From contig NZ_CP034279.1 in NCBI RefSeq assembly GCF_009739905.1, forward strand, positions 6,696,001 to 6,760,000: a DNA stretch of 64,000 nt. Direction: 5' to 3'. Below the pieces are notes generated by a model that was not told the origin of the DNA, did no database searches, and saw only the letters and a list, made by a program, of their open reading frames with translations. Every line of letters begins with the position of its first letter. The stretch's first letter is position 1. This document shows, piece after piece, positions 1-7,716 of this stretch. Both the position numbers and the translations under genes were made by a program. Origin of the DNA: Streptomyces ficellus. Lineage in GTDB: Bacteria; Actinomycetota; Actinomycetes; Streptomycetales; Streptomycetaceae.

Positions 1-429
1 TGGCGGCCCGGCGACGACACCCCGCACAAGGTGCGCGCCCTCGCCCTCCTGCGGCACCGCCACGGCCTGCCCCGCCACGTCTTCCTCCGCACCTCCGCGG
101 GCGGCAAACCCGTCGCCGCCGACCTGGACGCGCTGCCGGCGGTGTACGTCGTCGACCGGCTGCGCGCCGGCCGGCCGGACGGCGACCTGCTCGCCGAGGA
201 GATGCTGCCCGCCCCCGCCGACCTGCCGCTGCGCGACCCGCTCCACGGCGGTGCGCCCGTCGCCGCGCAGGTGCTGCTGAGACTTCCGTACCGGACCGAC
301 GCGGCCGCCACCGAGCGGCTCGCCACGGCCGCCGCCGGCGCCCTGCCGCGCGGCGCCCCCCACGACGTCCCCGACGGGCCGCCCGCATCCGGCGGCCGGC
401 ACCTCGGGGCGGCCATCGCTCACCCGTGA
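1..429 (+). CDS. LanB-type lantibiotic dehydratase, glutamylation domain, C-terminal fragment (5' end outside window)
   Basis: The reading frame is open from base 1 to a TGA at 427-429. It contains a block reading HGLPRHVFLRT, then KPVAADLD, then EEMLPAPADLPLRD. This matches the end of the glutamylation (Lant_dehydr_N) domain of LanB enzymes, which use glutamyl-tRNA to activate Ser/Thr of a precursor peptide before dehydration. The protein stops about 50 residues later, and no SpaB_C elimination domain follows. I infer a split LanB, as in thiopeptide systems, with the elimination protein probably upstream of the window. The next gene, 35 bp on, is the precursor peptide, followed by LanC. Only about 142 residues are visible, so family assignment is good but the subtype is not certain. 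Confidence 0.75.
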   Translation, partial: WRPGDDTPHKVRALALLRHRHGLPRHVFLRTSAGGKPVAADLDALPAVYVVDRLRAGRPDGDLLAEEMLPAPADLPLRDPLHGGAPVAAQVLLRLPYRTDAAATERLATAAAGALPRGAPHDVPDGPPASGGRHLGAAIAHP

Positions 430-464
430 GACGCACCCGTGAGACGAACAGAAGGGATCCACCC

Positions 465-611
465 ATGCCCGGAACCATCGAACTCACCGACCTCGACGCC
501 CTCATCGACGCCCTCGACGAGCGGATCACCGACACCGAGCTGCCCGCCACCCAGACCATGAGCCAGGTCTGCACGGTGATCGTCTGCGGGACCGTGGTCA
601 TCTGCGCCTGA
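465..611 (+). CDS. Putative lanthipeptide-type precursor peptide (48 aa, three Cys in the core)
   Basis: The ATG at 465 is chosen over an upstream in-frame start because it follows GAAGGGATCC and gives a normal RiPP length. The N-terminal ~27 residues are acidic and leader-like (repeated Leu-Asp pairs, residues 7-18). The C-terminal core from about residue 28 holds Thr29, Thr31, Ser33, Cys36, Thr37, Cys41, Thr43 and Cys47. The spacing allows three non-overlapping (methyl)lanthionine rings: Ser33-Cys36, Thr37-Cys41 and Thr43-Cys47. It sits between a LanB-type fragment and LanC, which is strong context. The leader lacks a clear FNLD box, so the class I label is inferred from the enzymes. No protease or transporter gene is visible in the window. 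Confidence 0.72.
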   Translation: MPGTIELTDLDALIDALDERITDTELPATQTMSQVCTVIVCGTVVICA

Positions 612-756
612 GCGGACGCCCCGCACCCGAAGCGGGCGCGCCCGCGCGGCGTTCCCGCCTCATCCAGGAGCCGCCCGGCAGGTCCGGGCGGCTCCGCCCA
701 GCACCACCCCCCACCTCCGCCCCCACCCGTCCCGCACGCCACCGAGCCGGAGCACG

Positions 757-1947
757 ATGGACACGCTGCACGACGCGGCCACCGCCCTGTCCCTCACGTA
801 CCTCGACGCGTACGCCGACGGCGGCGACCCCGCCCGCCACGGCCACCGGCCGACGACCGCCCCCGACCCCGGCATCCCCGTCCTCGCCCGGCTCGTCGCC
901 GCGACCGGCGGCCCCGGGGCGACCGGCACGGCCGCCCGAGCCGTCGCCACCTGGGCGACGGCGGCGGGCCGCGGCCCCGGACACCCCGGCCTCTACGACG
1001 GCGGCCTGGCCGGCACGCTCGCCGGACTGCGGCTCGGCGCCCGGCTCCACCCGGCCCTCCACCGGGCCGCCGACCGGCTGCGCGACCACCTGACCGGTGC
1101 CGCCGTCGCCACCCGGTGGCGCACCTCGGACGTGGCCTTCCCCGACTACGACCTGATCACCGGCCCCGCCGGGCTCCTCCTGGCGCTCCACGCCGGCAGC
1201 AACCCGACCGCACCCCAACTCACCACCATGACCGTCCACTTGACGGCACTCTGCGACCACGACGACCTGCCCCGCCTGCGCACCGGGGCCTACGCACACC
1301 ACCCGCACCTGTCCTGGACGCACGGACGCGTCAACACCGGCATGGGCCACGGCGTGGCCGGAGTCGTCACCGCCCTCACCACCGCCCTCCGCGTCACCGG
1401 TGACCCCGCGACCGCGACGGCACTGCACCGCGCCACACGCTGGCTGGCCCACCACTCCCACGTCGACAGCCGCGCCATCCGCACCTGGCCGGGCGCCGGA
1501 CCCGACGGACCGCCCCCCGTCGACGCCCACCCCCGCCAAGCCTGGTGCTACGGCACCCCCGGTGTCGCCTGGGCCCTGTGGGACGCGGCCGACGCCCTGG
1601 GCGACCCCGAGGCGGCCCACTGGGCGCTGGCGGCCTTCGGCACCCTCGCCGCACGGTACGACGAGGAGTTCCACCTGTTCGGCGACGCCCCGGCCGACCG
1701 CCTCGGACTGTGCCACGGCGCCGCCGGCGTACTGGCCGTCGCCGACGCCTTCGCCCGCCACGCCCGCCTGCCCGCCGCGGCCCTCCTGCGCAGCCGCCTC
1801 ACCGCCCGGCTGCGCGCCGACCTGCCCGCGGCCCTCCGCACCCCATGGCCCCCCACCCTGCTGACCGGCGCCCCCGGGGCCCTGAGCGCACTGCTCACCG
1901 CGGGCGGCGCCCCACGCGATTGGCTGCCCTGCCTCGGGCTGCGCTGA
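757..1947 (+). CDS. lanC: LanC-type lanthionine cyclase
   Basis: A 396-residue protein of normal LanC length. LanC is a zinc enzyme that adds Cys thiols to dehydroamino acids to form (methyl)lanthionine rings. The zinc ligands are visible as Cys264 (WCYG) and Cys319-His320 (LCHG). Arg260, four residues before Cys264, His198 (GMGHG) and Asp132 match the catalytic positions of NisC. GxxG repeats of the alpha/alpha barrel occur at about 134, 197, 265, 318 and 370. The ATG at 757 has GGAG 6 nt upstream. The 145 bp between the precursor and this gene contain no obvious terminator. LanC argues that the upstream cluster makes thioether rings and is not a thiopeptide. Confidence 0.9.
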   Translation: MDTLHDAATALSLTYLDAYADGGDPARHGHRPTTAPDPGIPVLARLVAATGGPGATGTAARAVATWATAAGRGPGHPGLYDGGLAGTLAGLRLGARLHPALHRAADRLRDHLTGAAVATRWRTSDVAFPDYDLITGPAGLLLALHAGSNPTAPQLTTMTVHLTALCDHDDLPRLRTGAYAHHPHLSWTHGRVNTGMGHGVAGVVTALTTALRVTGDPATATALHRATRWLAHHSHVDSRAIRTWPGAGPDGPPPVDAHPRQAWCYGTPGVAWALWDAADALGDPEAAHWALAAFGTLAARYDEEFHLFGDAPADRLGLCHGAAGVLAVADAFARHARLPAAALLRSRLTARLRADLPAALRTPWPPTLLTGAPGALSALLTAGGAPRDWLPCLGLR

Positions 1948-1971
1948 ACGCCCTTCGTAGGGTGAACCACC

Positions 1972-2823
1972 ATGATCACCAAAGACTTCGACGGCTATCT
2001 GGCCCGCCTCGGCATCACCGACCCCGGTGCGCCCTCCGCCGAGGCGCTGAGCGCACTGCAGCGAGCCCATCTGGAACGCGTCCCGTACGAGAACGTCGAC
2101 ATCCAGCTCGGCCGCCCGCCCGGCATCGAACCGGAGCTGTCCGTACGCCGGTTCGCCGCCGGGCACGGTGGCTACTGCTTCCACCTCAACGGCGGCTTCG
2201 CGGCCCTGCTGGAGGCGCTCGGCTACGACGTCACCCGCCACGTCGGGGGCGTCCACCACGACCCCGAGGGACGAGGCGCCAACGGCAACCACCTCGCCCT
2301 GACCGTGCGGGTGGACGGCGAGGCCTGGTTCGTCGACACGGGACTCGGCGACGGCCCGTACGAGCCGCTGCCGCTGCGTCAGGGCACCTACCGCCAGGGC
2401 CCGTTCACGTACCGGATGGAAGCGTCCGTCACCGAACCGGGCGGCTGGACCTTCCACAACGACCCGGGCAGCTCCTTCCCCGTGATGGAGTTCGCCGCCC
2501 GCCCCGTCACCATGGCGGACTTCGCCGCCGAGCACGTGCGGCTGTCCACCGCGCCCGACTCGCCCTTCCTGTCGACGTTCGCCGCCCTGCGCCGCGACGC
2601 CAAGGGGCTCGACCTGCTGCGCGGCCGCGTCCTGACCCGCATCGACGCGGCCGGACGCACCGAGCGCCCCCTGGACACGGCGGGGGAGTGGTTCGCCGTC
2701 CTCACGGACGTCTTCGACCGGAACCTGGACGCCCTCGACACCGCCGACCGGACCGCGCTCTGGGACCGGGTGACCCGCGCCCACGACGCGTGGCTCGCCG
2801 CGCAGGCGGCGCCGCAGGCGTAG
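1972..2823 (+). CDS. Arylamine N-acetyltransferase-family protein in the RiPP cluster
   Basis: A 283-residue NAT-fold protein. NATs use a Cys-His-Asp triad to transfer acyl groups from CoA to amines; relatives such as RifF form amide bonds in natural-product pathways. The triad is intact: Cys69 (GGYC), His107 (NHLAL) and Asp122 (VDTG). The usual RGGYC motif reads HGGYC here, with His65 in place of Arg. It begins 24 bp after lanC with GGGTG before the ATG, so it is probably co-transcribed. Placement suggests it acylates the lanthipeptide or is its resistance or tailoring enzyme, but that is inference. It could also be an unrelated xenobiotic NAT. Confidence 0.85.
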   Translation: MITKDFDGYLARLGITDPGAPSAEALSALQRAHLERVPYENVDIQLGRPPGIEPELSVRRFAAGHGGYCFHLNGGFAALLEALGYDVTRHVGGVHHDPEGRGANGNHLALTVRVDGEAWFVDTGLGDGPYEPLPLRQGTYRQGPFTYRMEASVTEPGGWTFHNDPGSSFPVMEFAARPVTMADFAAEHVRLSTAPDSPFLSTFAALRRDAKGLDLLRGRVLTRIDAAGRTERPLDTAGEWFAVLTDVFDRNLDALDTADRTALWDRVTRAHDAWLAAQAAPQA

Positions 2824-2860
2824 CGCGGCGCCGCTGAGTGCGCCCGGCCGGTGTGCCGCG

Positions 2861-3015
2861 CCTGGTTCGCGTCACGGGCGGGGCGGGCGTTCCCGTGGCC
2901 CGCGACCAGGTGGCCGGCGTCGCTCACCGCACCCGGCCGCCCCGGCCCGCCGCCTGGTTCGGGTCACCGGTGGCGCGGGCGGTCCCGAGGGTGGCGACCA
3001 GATGGGCGGCGTCCG
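2861..3015. repeat. Direct duplication of the 3' end of the glycosyltransferase gene
   Basis: Bases about 2861-2925 repeat the segment about 2949-3015 in the same orientation, with clear similarity along ~65 bp (both begin GCCTGGTTCG and run into a GCGACCAG block). The right copy encodes the last ~25 residues of the glycosyltransferase on the minus strand. The left copy lies just beyond its stop codon and, read in its own frame, still gives a similar peptide (DAGHLVAG against DAAHLVAT). It appears to be a partial tandem tail duplication, now diverged. Confidence 0.6.
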
Positions 3016-4075
3016 CGCGGAAGACCGCCGCACCGGCCGCCGTCCGCCGGTCGCGGGCGGCGCCCGGGTGGGCGAGCTCGTCCACCGCCGCCAGCAGCGC
3101 GGGCAGGTCGGCGGCGTACGCGGTCAGGCCCTCGGCCGCCATCCGCCGCACCCCCACGGCACCGTGCCCGGCGATGGGCCGGTAGCCGACGACCGGGAGT
3201 CCCGCCGCGAGGGCCTGCACCGCGGTCTGGCCCGCCGCGTTGTCGACGAGCACCCGCGCCGACGCCATCAGCCCCGGCACGTCGTCCGTCCAGCCGAGCG
3301 CGCGGACCCCCGGCAGCCGCCCGGCGCGCCGGCGCAGCCGCTCGTCCCGCCCGCACAGCAGCACCGGCCGGAAGCCGTGCCGGGCGAGCGCCCCGGCCGT
3401 CCGCAACAGCCCCGGCCCCACGCCCCACGCCCCACCGGACAACAGCACCACCGGCCGCTCCGGTCCGCCCTCCGGCCCGGCCCCGGAGGAGGGGGCGCGC
3501 GGGGTGCGGAACTCCGGCGGAACGACCGGGCCCGTGGCGACGGCGGGCCGCCCCGTGCCGTCGCGGGCCGCCCGGGCGGCGGCCTCCGTGACGCACAGGT
3601 ACAGGTCGTTGCCCGGGTCCAGCCAGGCGCGGTGCACGGCGAAGTCGGTGACGAAGACCGCACACGGCACGTGCAGCGCGCCCCGCCCGCGCATCCGGCC
3701 GGTGAGCTGGCCCGCGAGGTGGAACGTGGACACGATCACGTCCGGCCGCCACGCCGCCACCAGCGTGCCGAGGCGCCGCTCGGCGAGCGCGGCCATCGGC
3801 GACACGTCCGCCGCCGGCCCGCCCCGTCCACGCCCGGACGCGGGCCGGGGCGCCAGGAACAGCGCGTAGATCGCCGCGTACACCACGGGCAGCCGCCGCA
3901 CGACGAACCGGTAGAAGCCCCGCACCGCGGCGCCCGTCCCGGGCGGCAGCAGCGTCAGCACGTCCCGTACGAGGACGTCGTGGCCGTCGGCGCGCAGCCG
4001 GCGTGCCAGTTCGCCGGCCACCGCGTCGTGGCCCGCGCCCATGCTCGCGCTGAGAACCAGGCATCGCCGACCCAT
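2924..4075 (-). CDS. MGDG-synthase-like glycosyltransferase (GT28 family)
   Basis: A 383-residue GT-B protein. The N-terminus carries SASMGAGHDAVAGEL (residues ~8-22), typical of the MGDG_synth domain that binds a lipid acceptor. The C-terminal half has GWTDDVPGLMASARVLV and a GQTAVQALAAGLPVVGY donor-site segment (~260-310). Family members transfer UDP-sugars to diacylglycerol or related lipids at the membrane; the acceptor here is not known. The ATG at 4075 is preceded by GGAGGG and matches the family N-terminus; an upstream in-frame extension is poorly conserved sequence. It is divergent from the SDR gene at 4258. Its tail is partly duplicated downstream of the stop. Confidence 0.82.
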   Translation of the reverse strand: MGRRCLVLSASMGAGHDAVAGELARRLRADGHDVLVRDVLTLLPPGTGAAVRGFYRFVVRRLPVVYAAIYALFLAPRPASGRGRGGPAADVSPMAALAERRLGTLVAAWRPDVIVSTFHLAGQLTGRMRGRGALHVPCAVFVTDFAVHRAWLDPGNDLYLCVTEAAARAARDGTGRPAVATGPVVPPEFRTPRAPSSGAGPEGGPERPVVLLSGGAWGVGPGLLRTAGALARHGFRPVLLCGRDERLRRRAGRLPGVRALGWTDDVPGLMASARVLVDNAAGQTAVQALAAGLPVVGYRPIAGHGAVGVRRMAAEGLTAYAADLPALLAAVDELAHPGAARDRRTAAGAAVFRADAAHLVATLGTARATGDPNQAAGRGGRVR

Positions 4076-4257
4076 GTGGCGCCCTCCGTTCCATGCCCCT
4101 CCATCGTGGGCCGCCGCGCCCCGCGGCGCGGCCCGGGGGGCGGGCGAATCGGACTGTTCGGGTGGATCGGTGGGCGCGGTGGCGGCTGCCGGGAGGCGAA
4201 CCGGCGGGAAACCGGGAGGCTGGAAGGGCACGCTCGACGAGAGTCCGGAGGACCGCC

Positions 4258-5085
4258 ATGCCCCCTACGCCCCGCCACGAGGCCCCGCCGCGTCGCGAGG
4301 CCGAGCCGGGAAGGGAACGGTCCGGCGCACGGCCGGCGGCCCGCCCGGTGGTGCTCGTCACGGGCGCGTCGTCCGGGATCGGTGAGGCGGTCTCCGACCG
4401 GTTCGCCGCGGACGGGCGCTGCCGGCTGCTGCTGGGCGGGCGGGACGAGGCGCGGCTCGCGGCCGTGGCGCGGCGCACGGGCGGGGGCGCGCTGCGGTCG
4501 GACCTGGGGGAGCGGGCCGGGGTGGAGCGGCTGGCCGCCGAGGCCCTGGAGCGGGAGGGGCGCGTCGACGTACTGGTGGCCGCGGCGGGCATCGGCTGGG
4601 CCGGCCCGTTCACGCACATGCCGGGTGACGCCGTCGACCGGCTGATCTCGCTGAACCTCACCTCGGTGATCCACCTGGTGCGCCTGCTGCTGCCGGGGAT
4701 GGTGGAGCGGAACAGGGGACGGGTGGTGATGATCGGTTCCATGGCCGGGCGGGTGGGCGTGGGCAACGAGGCGGTCTACGCCGCCACCAAGGGCGGCATG
4801 CTGGCCTTCGCCGACAGCCTGCGCTACGAGCTGGCGGGCACCCGCGTAGGGGTGACCGTCGTGCTCCCGGGGGCGGTGGAGACGCCGTTCTTCAGCCGGC
4901 GGGGCGTGCCGTACCACCGGGACCACCCGCGGCCGGTCTCACCCGAACGGGTGGCCGAGGTGGTGTGGCGGGCGGCCGTGCGCGGCCGGGACGACGTGTT
5001 CGTACCGTCGTGGCTCGGGATGCCCGCCCGCCTCCACGGCGCCGTGCCGGGCTTCTTCCGCGCCATGGCCAAGCGGTTCGGCTGA
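4258..5085 (+). CDS. Short-chain dehydrogenase/reductase
   Basis: A 275-residue classical SDR with an N-terminal Pro/Arg-rich extension of ~30 residues. The cofactor motif TGASSGIG begins at Thr35. The catalytic Ser161, Tyr174 and Lys178 (VYAATK) are present. The NAG motif reads AAG, near 109-111. It is an NAD(P)-dependent oxidoreductase; the substrate cannot be read. The ATG at 4258 has GGAGG 6 nt upstream. It is the first gene of a tightly packed run (SDR, DMT permease, deacetylase, AlkB-like) whose members share no obvious pathway. Confidence 0.88.
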   Translation: MPPTPRHEAPPRREAEPGRERSGARPAARPVVLVTGASSGIGEAVSDRFAADGRCRLLLGGRDEARLAAVARRTGGGALRSDLGERAGVERLAAEALEREGRVDVLVAAAGIGWAGPFTHMPGDAVDRLISLNLTSVIHLVRLLLPGMVERNRGRVVMIGSMAGRVGVGNEAVYAATKGGMLAFADSLRYELAGTRVGVTVVLPGAVETPFFSRRGVPYHRDHPRPVSPERVAEVVWRAAVRGRDDVFVPSWLGMPARLHGAVPGFFRAMAKRFG

Positions 5086-5089
5086 GCCG

Positions 5090-5953
5090 GTGCTGGCGCT
5101 GTCGATCTGCCTGGCGCTGCTGGCCGCGCTGGGCAACGCCGGGGCGTCCGTGCTCCAGCGGCAGGGTGCCGCCGCCGTGGGCCCCGGCAGGTCGGCCCGC
5201 CACGGCTCGTGGATGGCGGGGCTGGTGCACCGCCGGGTGTGGGTGTGGGGCGCGGTGCTGCTGGCCGTGTCCGGCATCCTCCAGGCCCTCGCCCTGGCCA
5301 CCGGCCCGCTGTCGGTGGTGCAGCCGGTGATGAGCACGGAGCTGATGTTCACGCTCGTCGTCGGCGGCGTGGTCTTCCGGCGCCGCCCGGACACCCGCAC
5401 CCTGTGGGCGTTCGCCGCGATGGCCGTGGGCCTGGGCGTGTTCCTGGGGCTGGCCTCCCCGACGGGCGGCCGGACCACGGTGCCCCTGGCCGACTGGGGC
5501 TGGACGGCCCTGGGGACGGGCCTGTTCGTGATCGTGCTGGGCGCGGTGGCGCCGCGCCTGTCCTCGTCCCCGCGGGCCGCCGTCCTCGGCACGGCGACCG
5601 CGACGGGCTTCGCGTGCACGGCCGCGCTGCTGAAGGACGCGCTCGGGCACCTGCCGGAGGGCGTGGGCGAGGTCCTCACGACCTGGCAGCCGTACGCCGC
5701 GGTGGCGGTGGGCCTGGGGAGCTTCGTGCTGCTCCAGGTCACGCTACGGGCCGGGAGCCTGGTGGCCTCCCAGCCCGCGCTGACCCTCGGGGACGCGCTG
5801 CTGAGCGTGGTCCTCGGCGTGGCGCTGTTCGCCGAACGGGTGCACCTCGGCTGGCGGGCGCTCTTCGAAGTGCTGGCCCTGGCCCTGCTGGTCGCCGGCT
5901 GTGTCGGCCTCGCCCGGTCCCCGTTGGTCACGGACGACGGAAGCCGCTGGTGA
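5090..5953 (+). CDS. DMT-superfamily integral membrane permease
   Basis: A 287-residue protein with about 9-10 hydrophobic segments and no large soluble domain. An SMR/EamA-like layout is suggested by the N-terminal helix ending in GNAGASVLQRQG and the repeated helix pairs. Likely role is export or exchange of a small molecule across the membrane; the substrate is unknown. The GTG at 5090 begins 4 nt after the SDR stop, suggesting translational coupling. The C-terminus reads VGLARSPLVTDDGSRW, and the following 257 bp contain degenerate copies of its coding sequence, so this stop is probably not the ancestral one. Confidence 0.8.
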   Translation: MLALSICLALLAALGNAGASVLQRQGAAAVGPGRSARHGSWMAGLVHRRVWVWGAVLLAVSGILQALALATGPLSVVQPVMSTELMFTLVVGGVVFRRRPDTRTLWAFAAMAVGLGVFLGLASPTGGRTTVPLADWGWTALGTGLFVIVLGAVAPRLSSSPRAAVLGTATATGFACTAALLKDALGHLPEGVGEVLTTWQPYAAVAVGLGSFVLLQVTLRAGSLVASQPALTLGDALLSVVLGVALFAERVHLGWRALFEVLALALLVAGCVGLARSPLVTDDGSRW

Positions 5954-6210
5954 GCGCGGGGCGGGCGGCTTCGCCGGCGGCGGGCCGCGTCGGCTTGACC
6001 CGGTCCCCGCTGCTGGTTGCCGGCCCGGCGCGGGCGGTGTTGCTGGTGGCGGGCTGGGCGGCTCTGCCGGCGGCGGGCTGTGTCGGCCTCGCCCGGCCGC
6101 CCCTGCTGGTCGCGGGCCGCGCCGGCTTCGCCCGGTCCCCGCTGCCGCTCGCGGGCCGCACCGGCCTCGCCCGGCCCCCACTGGCCACGGACGACGGGAG
6201 CAGCGGGTGA
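5887..6210 (+). repeat. Degenerate ~39-bp tandem repeats derived from the 3' end of the permease gene
   Basis: The last ~66 bp of the permease gene (5887-5953) reappear as a similar copy ending at 6210, both finishing in an ACGGACGACGG block followed by a TGA. Between them lie several diverged units that translate, in the frame one base back from the permease, as repeats of the type GLARSPLLVAG. That shifted frame ends at 6208-6210 and overlaps the deacetylase GTG by 4 nt, the pattern seen elsewhere in this operon. The simplest reading is that the gene once ended at 6210 and that repeat expansion plus a frameshift created the earlier stop at 5953. Confidence 0.65.
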
Positions 6211-6989
6211 GCCCGGCGCGCGTGGCTCTGCTGGCCGCTGCGGCGGGCGCCGTCGTGGGCGCCGCTCACATCGGGCCCGCCGCCACCTGGCTGCCCGGGG
6301 TGCGGGGCGCGTTGTGGCCGGGGCTCGACGGGCGGGGCGACCCCTCGCACGTGGCCCTGACCTTCGACGACGGCCCCGACCCGGTCAGCACGCCCCGGTT
6401 CCTGCACGCCCTCGACGCCCTTTCGGTGCGCGCCACGTTCTTCGTGCTGGGTCACCGGCTGGAACGCCACCCCGCCCTGGGGCGGCTGATCGCGTCCGAG
6501 GGTCACGAGCTGGCCGTCCACGGGTGGCGGCACGACCGCCCCTGGTGGCCGCACCCGCTGCGCGACGCCCGCGACGTGGCCCGTACGGCGGACCTGGTCG
6601 CCGAGGCCGCCGGGCGCCGCCCGCTGTGGTACCGCCCCGCGTACGGCATCCTCACCGGCGGCCGGTGGAACGCGGCCCGCGCCGCCGGGCTGCGCACGGT
6701 GCTGTGGTCGGCGTGGGGCCGCGACTGGACCGCCGGGGCGACCGCCACGAGCGTGCACGCGGAGGTGACGAGGACCCTGCGCGGCGGCGGGACGGTGCTG
6801 CTGCACGACTCCGACGTGGTGAGCGCGCCGGGGGCGTGGCAGGCCGCGCTGGGCGCGCTGCCCGGGCTCGTCATGGAGTGCCGGCGGCGCGGCCTGCGCG
6901 TGGGGACGCTCGCCGACCACGGGCTCACCGCCCGCACCCGCTCACCGAATAGCTCAAACTTTCGATTTTCTCGTACGCTGGGAACATGA
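6207..6989 (+). CDS. Polysaccharide deacetylase (NodB homology domain)
   Basis: A 260-residue protein. The N-terminal 20 residues are hydrophobic and may be an uncleaved signal anchor. The NodB domain follows, with TFDDGPD (catalytic Asp54, metal Asp55), the HxxxH metal motif (His105, His109), an RPAYG variant of the RPPYG motif, and LHDSD near the end. Family members remove N-acetyl groups from chitin, peptidoglycan or other glycans outside the membrane. The GTG at 6207 has GGGAG upstream and overlaps a TGA. The gene ends in an ATGA overlap with the AlkB-like gene. The C-terminal ~15 residues are less GC-biased and not domain-like. Confidence 0.87.
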   Translation: MSPARVALLAAAAGAVVGAAHIGPAATWLPGVRGALWPGLDGRGDPSHVALTFDDGPDPVSTPRFLHALDALSVRATFFVLGHRLERHPALGRLIASEGHELAVHGWRHDRPWWPHPLRDARDVARTADLVAEAAGRRPLWYRPAYGILTGGRWNAARAAGLRTVLWSAWGRDWTAGATATSVHAEVTRTLRGGGTVLLHDSDVVSAPGAWQAALGALPGLVMECRRRGLRVGTLADHGLTARTRSPNSSNFRFSRTLGT

Positions 6990-7612
6990 CCGCGCACCTG
7001 CAGGGCTCCCTCTTCGACCAGGCCGACGAGGTACGCCTCGGACCGCTGACCGGCCTCGCGCGCACCACGCTCGGCGACGGCGCCTGGATCGACCTGCTCC
7101 CCGCCTGGCTGCACGGCGCCGACGCCCTGTTCGAGGACCTTGCCCGGACCGTCCCGTGGCGGGCCGAACGGCGCACCATGTACGACCACGAGGTCGCCGT
7201 ACCCCGCCTCCTCGCCCACTACGGCGCACGCGACCCCCTGCCGCACCCGGTGCTCGACGAGGCCCGCGCCGCCCTCTCCGCCCACTACGCCGCCGAGCTG
7301 GGCGAACCGTTCACCACGGCGGGCCTGTGCTTCTACCGCGACGGCCGCGACAGCGTCGCCTGGCACGGGGACCGCACCGGACGGGGAGCGCACCACGACA
7401 CGATGGTCGCCATCCTCTCGGTCGGCGAACCCCGCGACCTGGCCCTGCGCCCCCGCCGCGGCGGCCCGTCGAGACGGGTGCCGCTCGGACACGGCGACCT
7501 GATCGTCATGGGCGGCTCCTGCCAGCGCACCTGGGAGCACGCCGTCCCCAAGACCACCAAGGGAGTCGGCCCCCGGATCAGCGTCCAGTTCCGCCCGCAC
7601 GGCGTGCGCTGA
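6986..7612 (+). CDS. alkB: AlkB-like 2-oxoglutarate/Fe(II) dioxygenase
   Basis: A 208-residue protein of normal AlkB length. The iron facial triad is visible as His127, Asp129 (WHGDRTGR) and His185 (TWEHAVPK). The 2-oxoglutarate-binding end reads GPRISVQFR (Arg197, Arg203), the equivalent of RxNxTxR. AlkB enzymes demethylate alkylated bases in DNA or RNA, and this is the likely role. It starts at an ATG overlapping the deacetylase stop by 4 nt. The sequence just upstream (6945-6975) is unusually A/T-rich for this genome and could also carry its own promoter. Confidence 0.88.
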   Translation: MTAHLQGSLFDQADEVRLGPLTGLARTTLGDGAWIDLLPAWLHGADALFEDLARTVPWRAERRTMYDHEVAVPRLLAHYGARDPLPHPVLDEARAALSAHYAAELGEPFTTAGLCFYRDGRDSVAWHGDRTGRGAHHDTMVAILSVGEPRDLALRPRRGGPSRRVPLGHGDLIVMGGSCQRTWEHAVPKTTKGVGPRISVQFRPHGVR

Positions 7613-7716
7613 CCCGCCCACAGGGTGCCCGCGCGGCCCGCACGCGGGGCGTGGCCGGACGCGGACCGCCGGTGACTGATGGTCGCCGCGGGCCCTGCGG
7701 TGTTAGAAAGGGGAGC

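Noticed and set aside
598..2784. Very long minus-strand open frame across the lanC region (728 codons)
   Set aside because: It is antisense to lanC and the NAT gene, is Gly/Arg/Val low-complexity, and has no domain; a GC-bias shadow.
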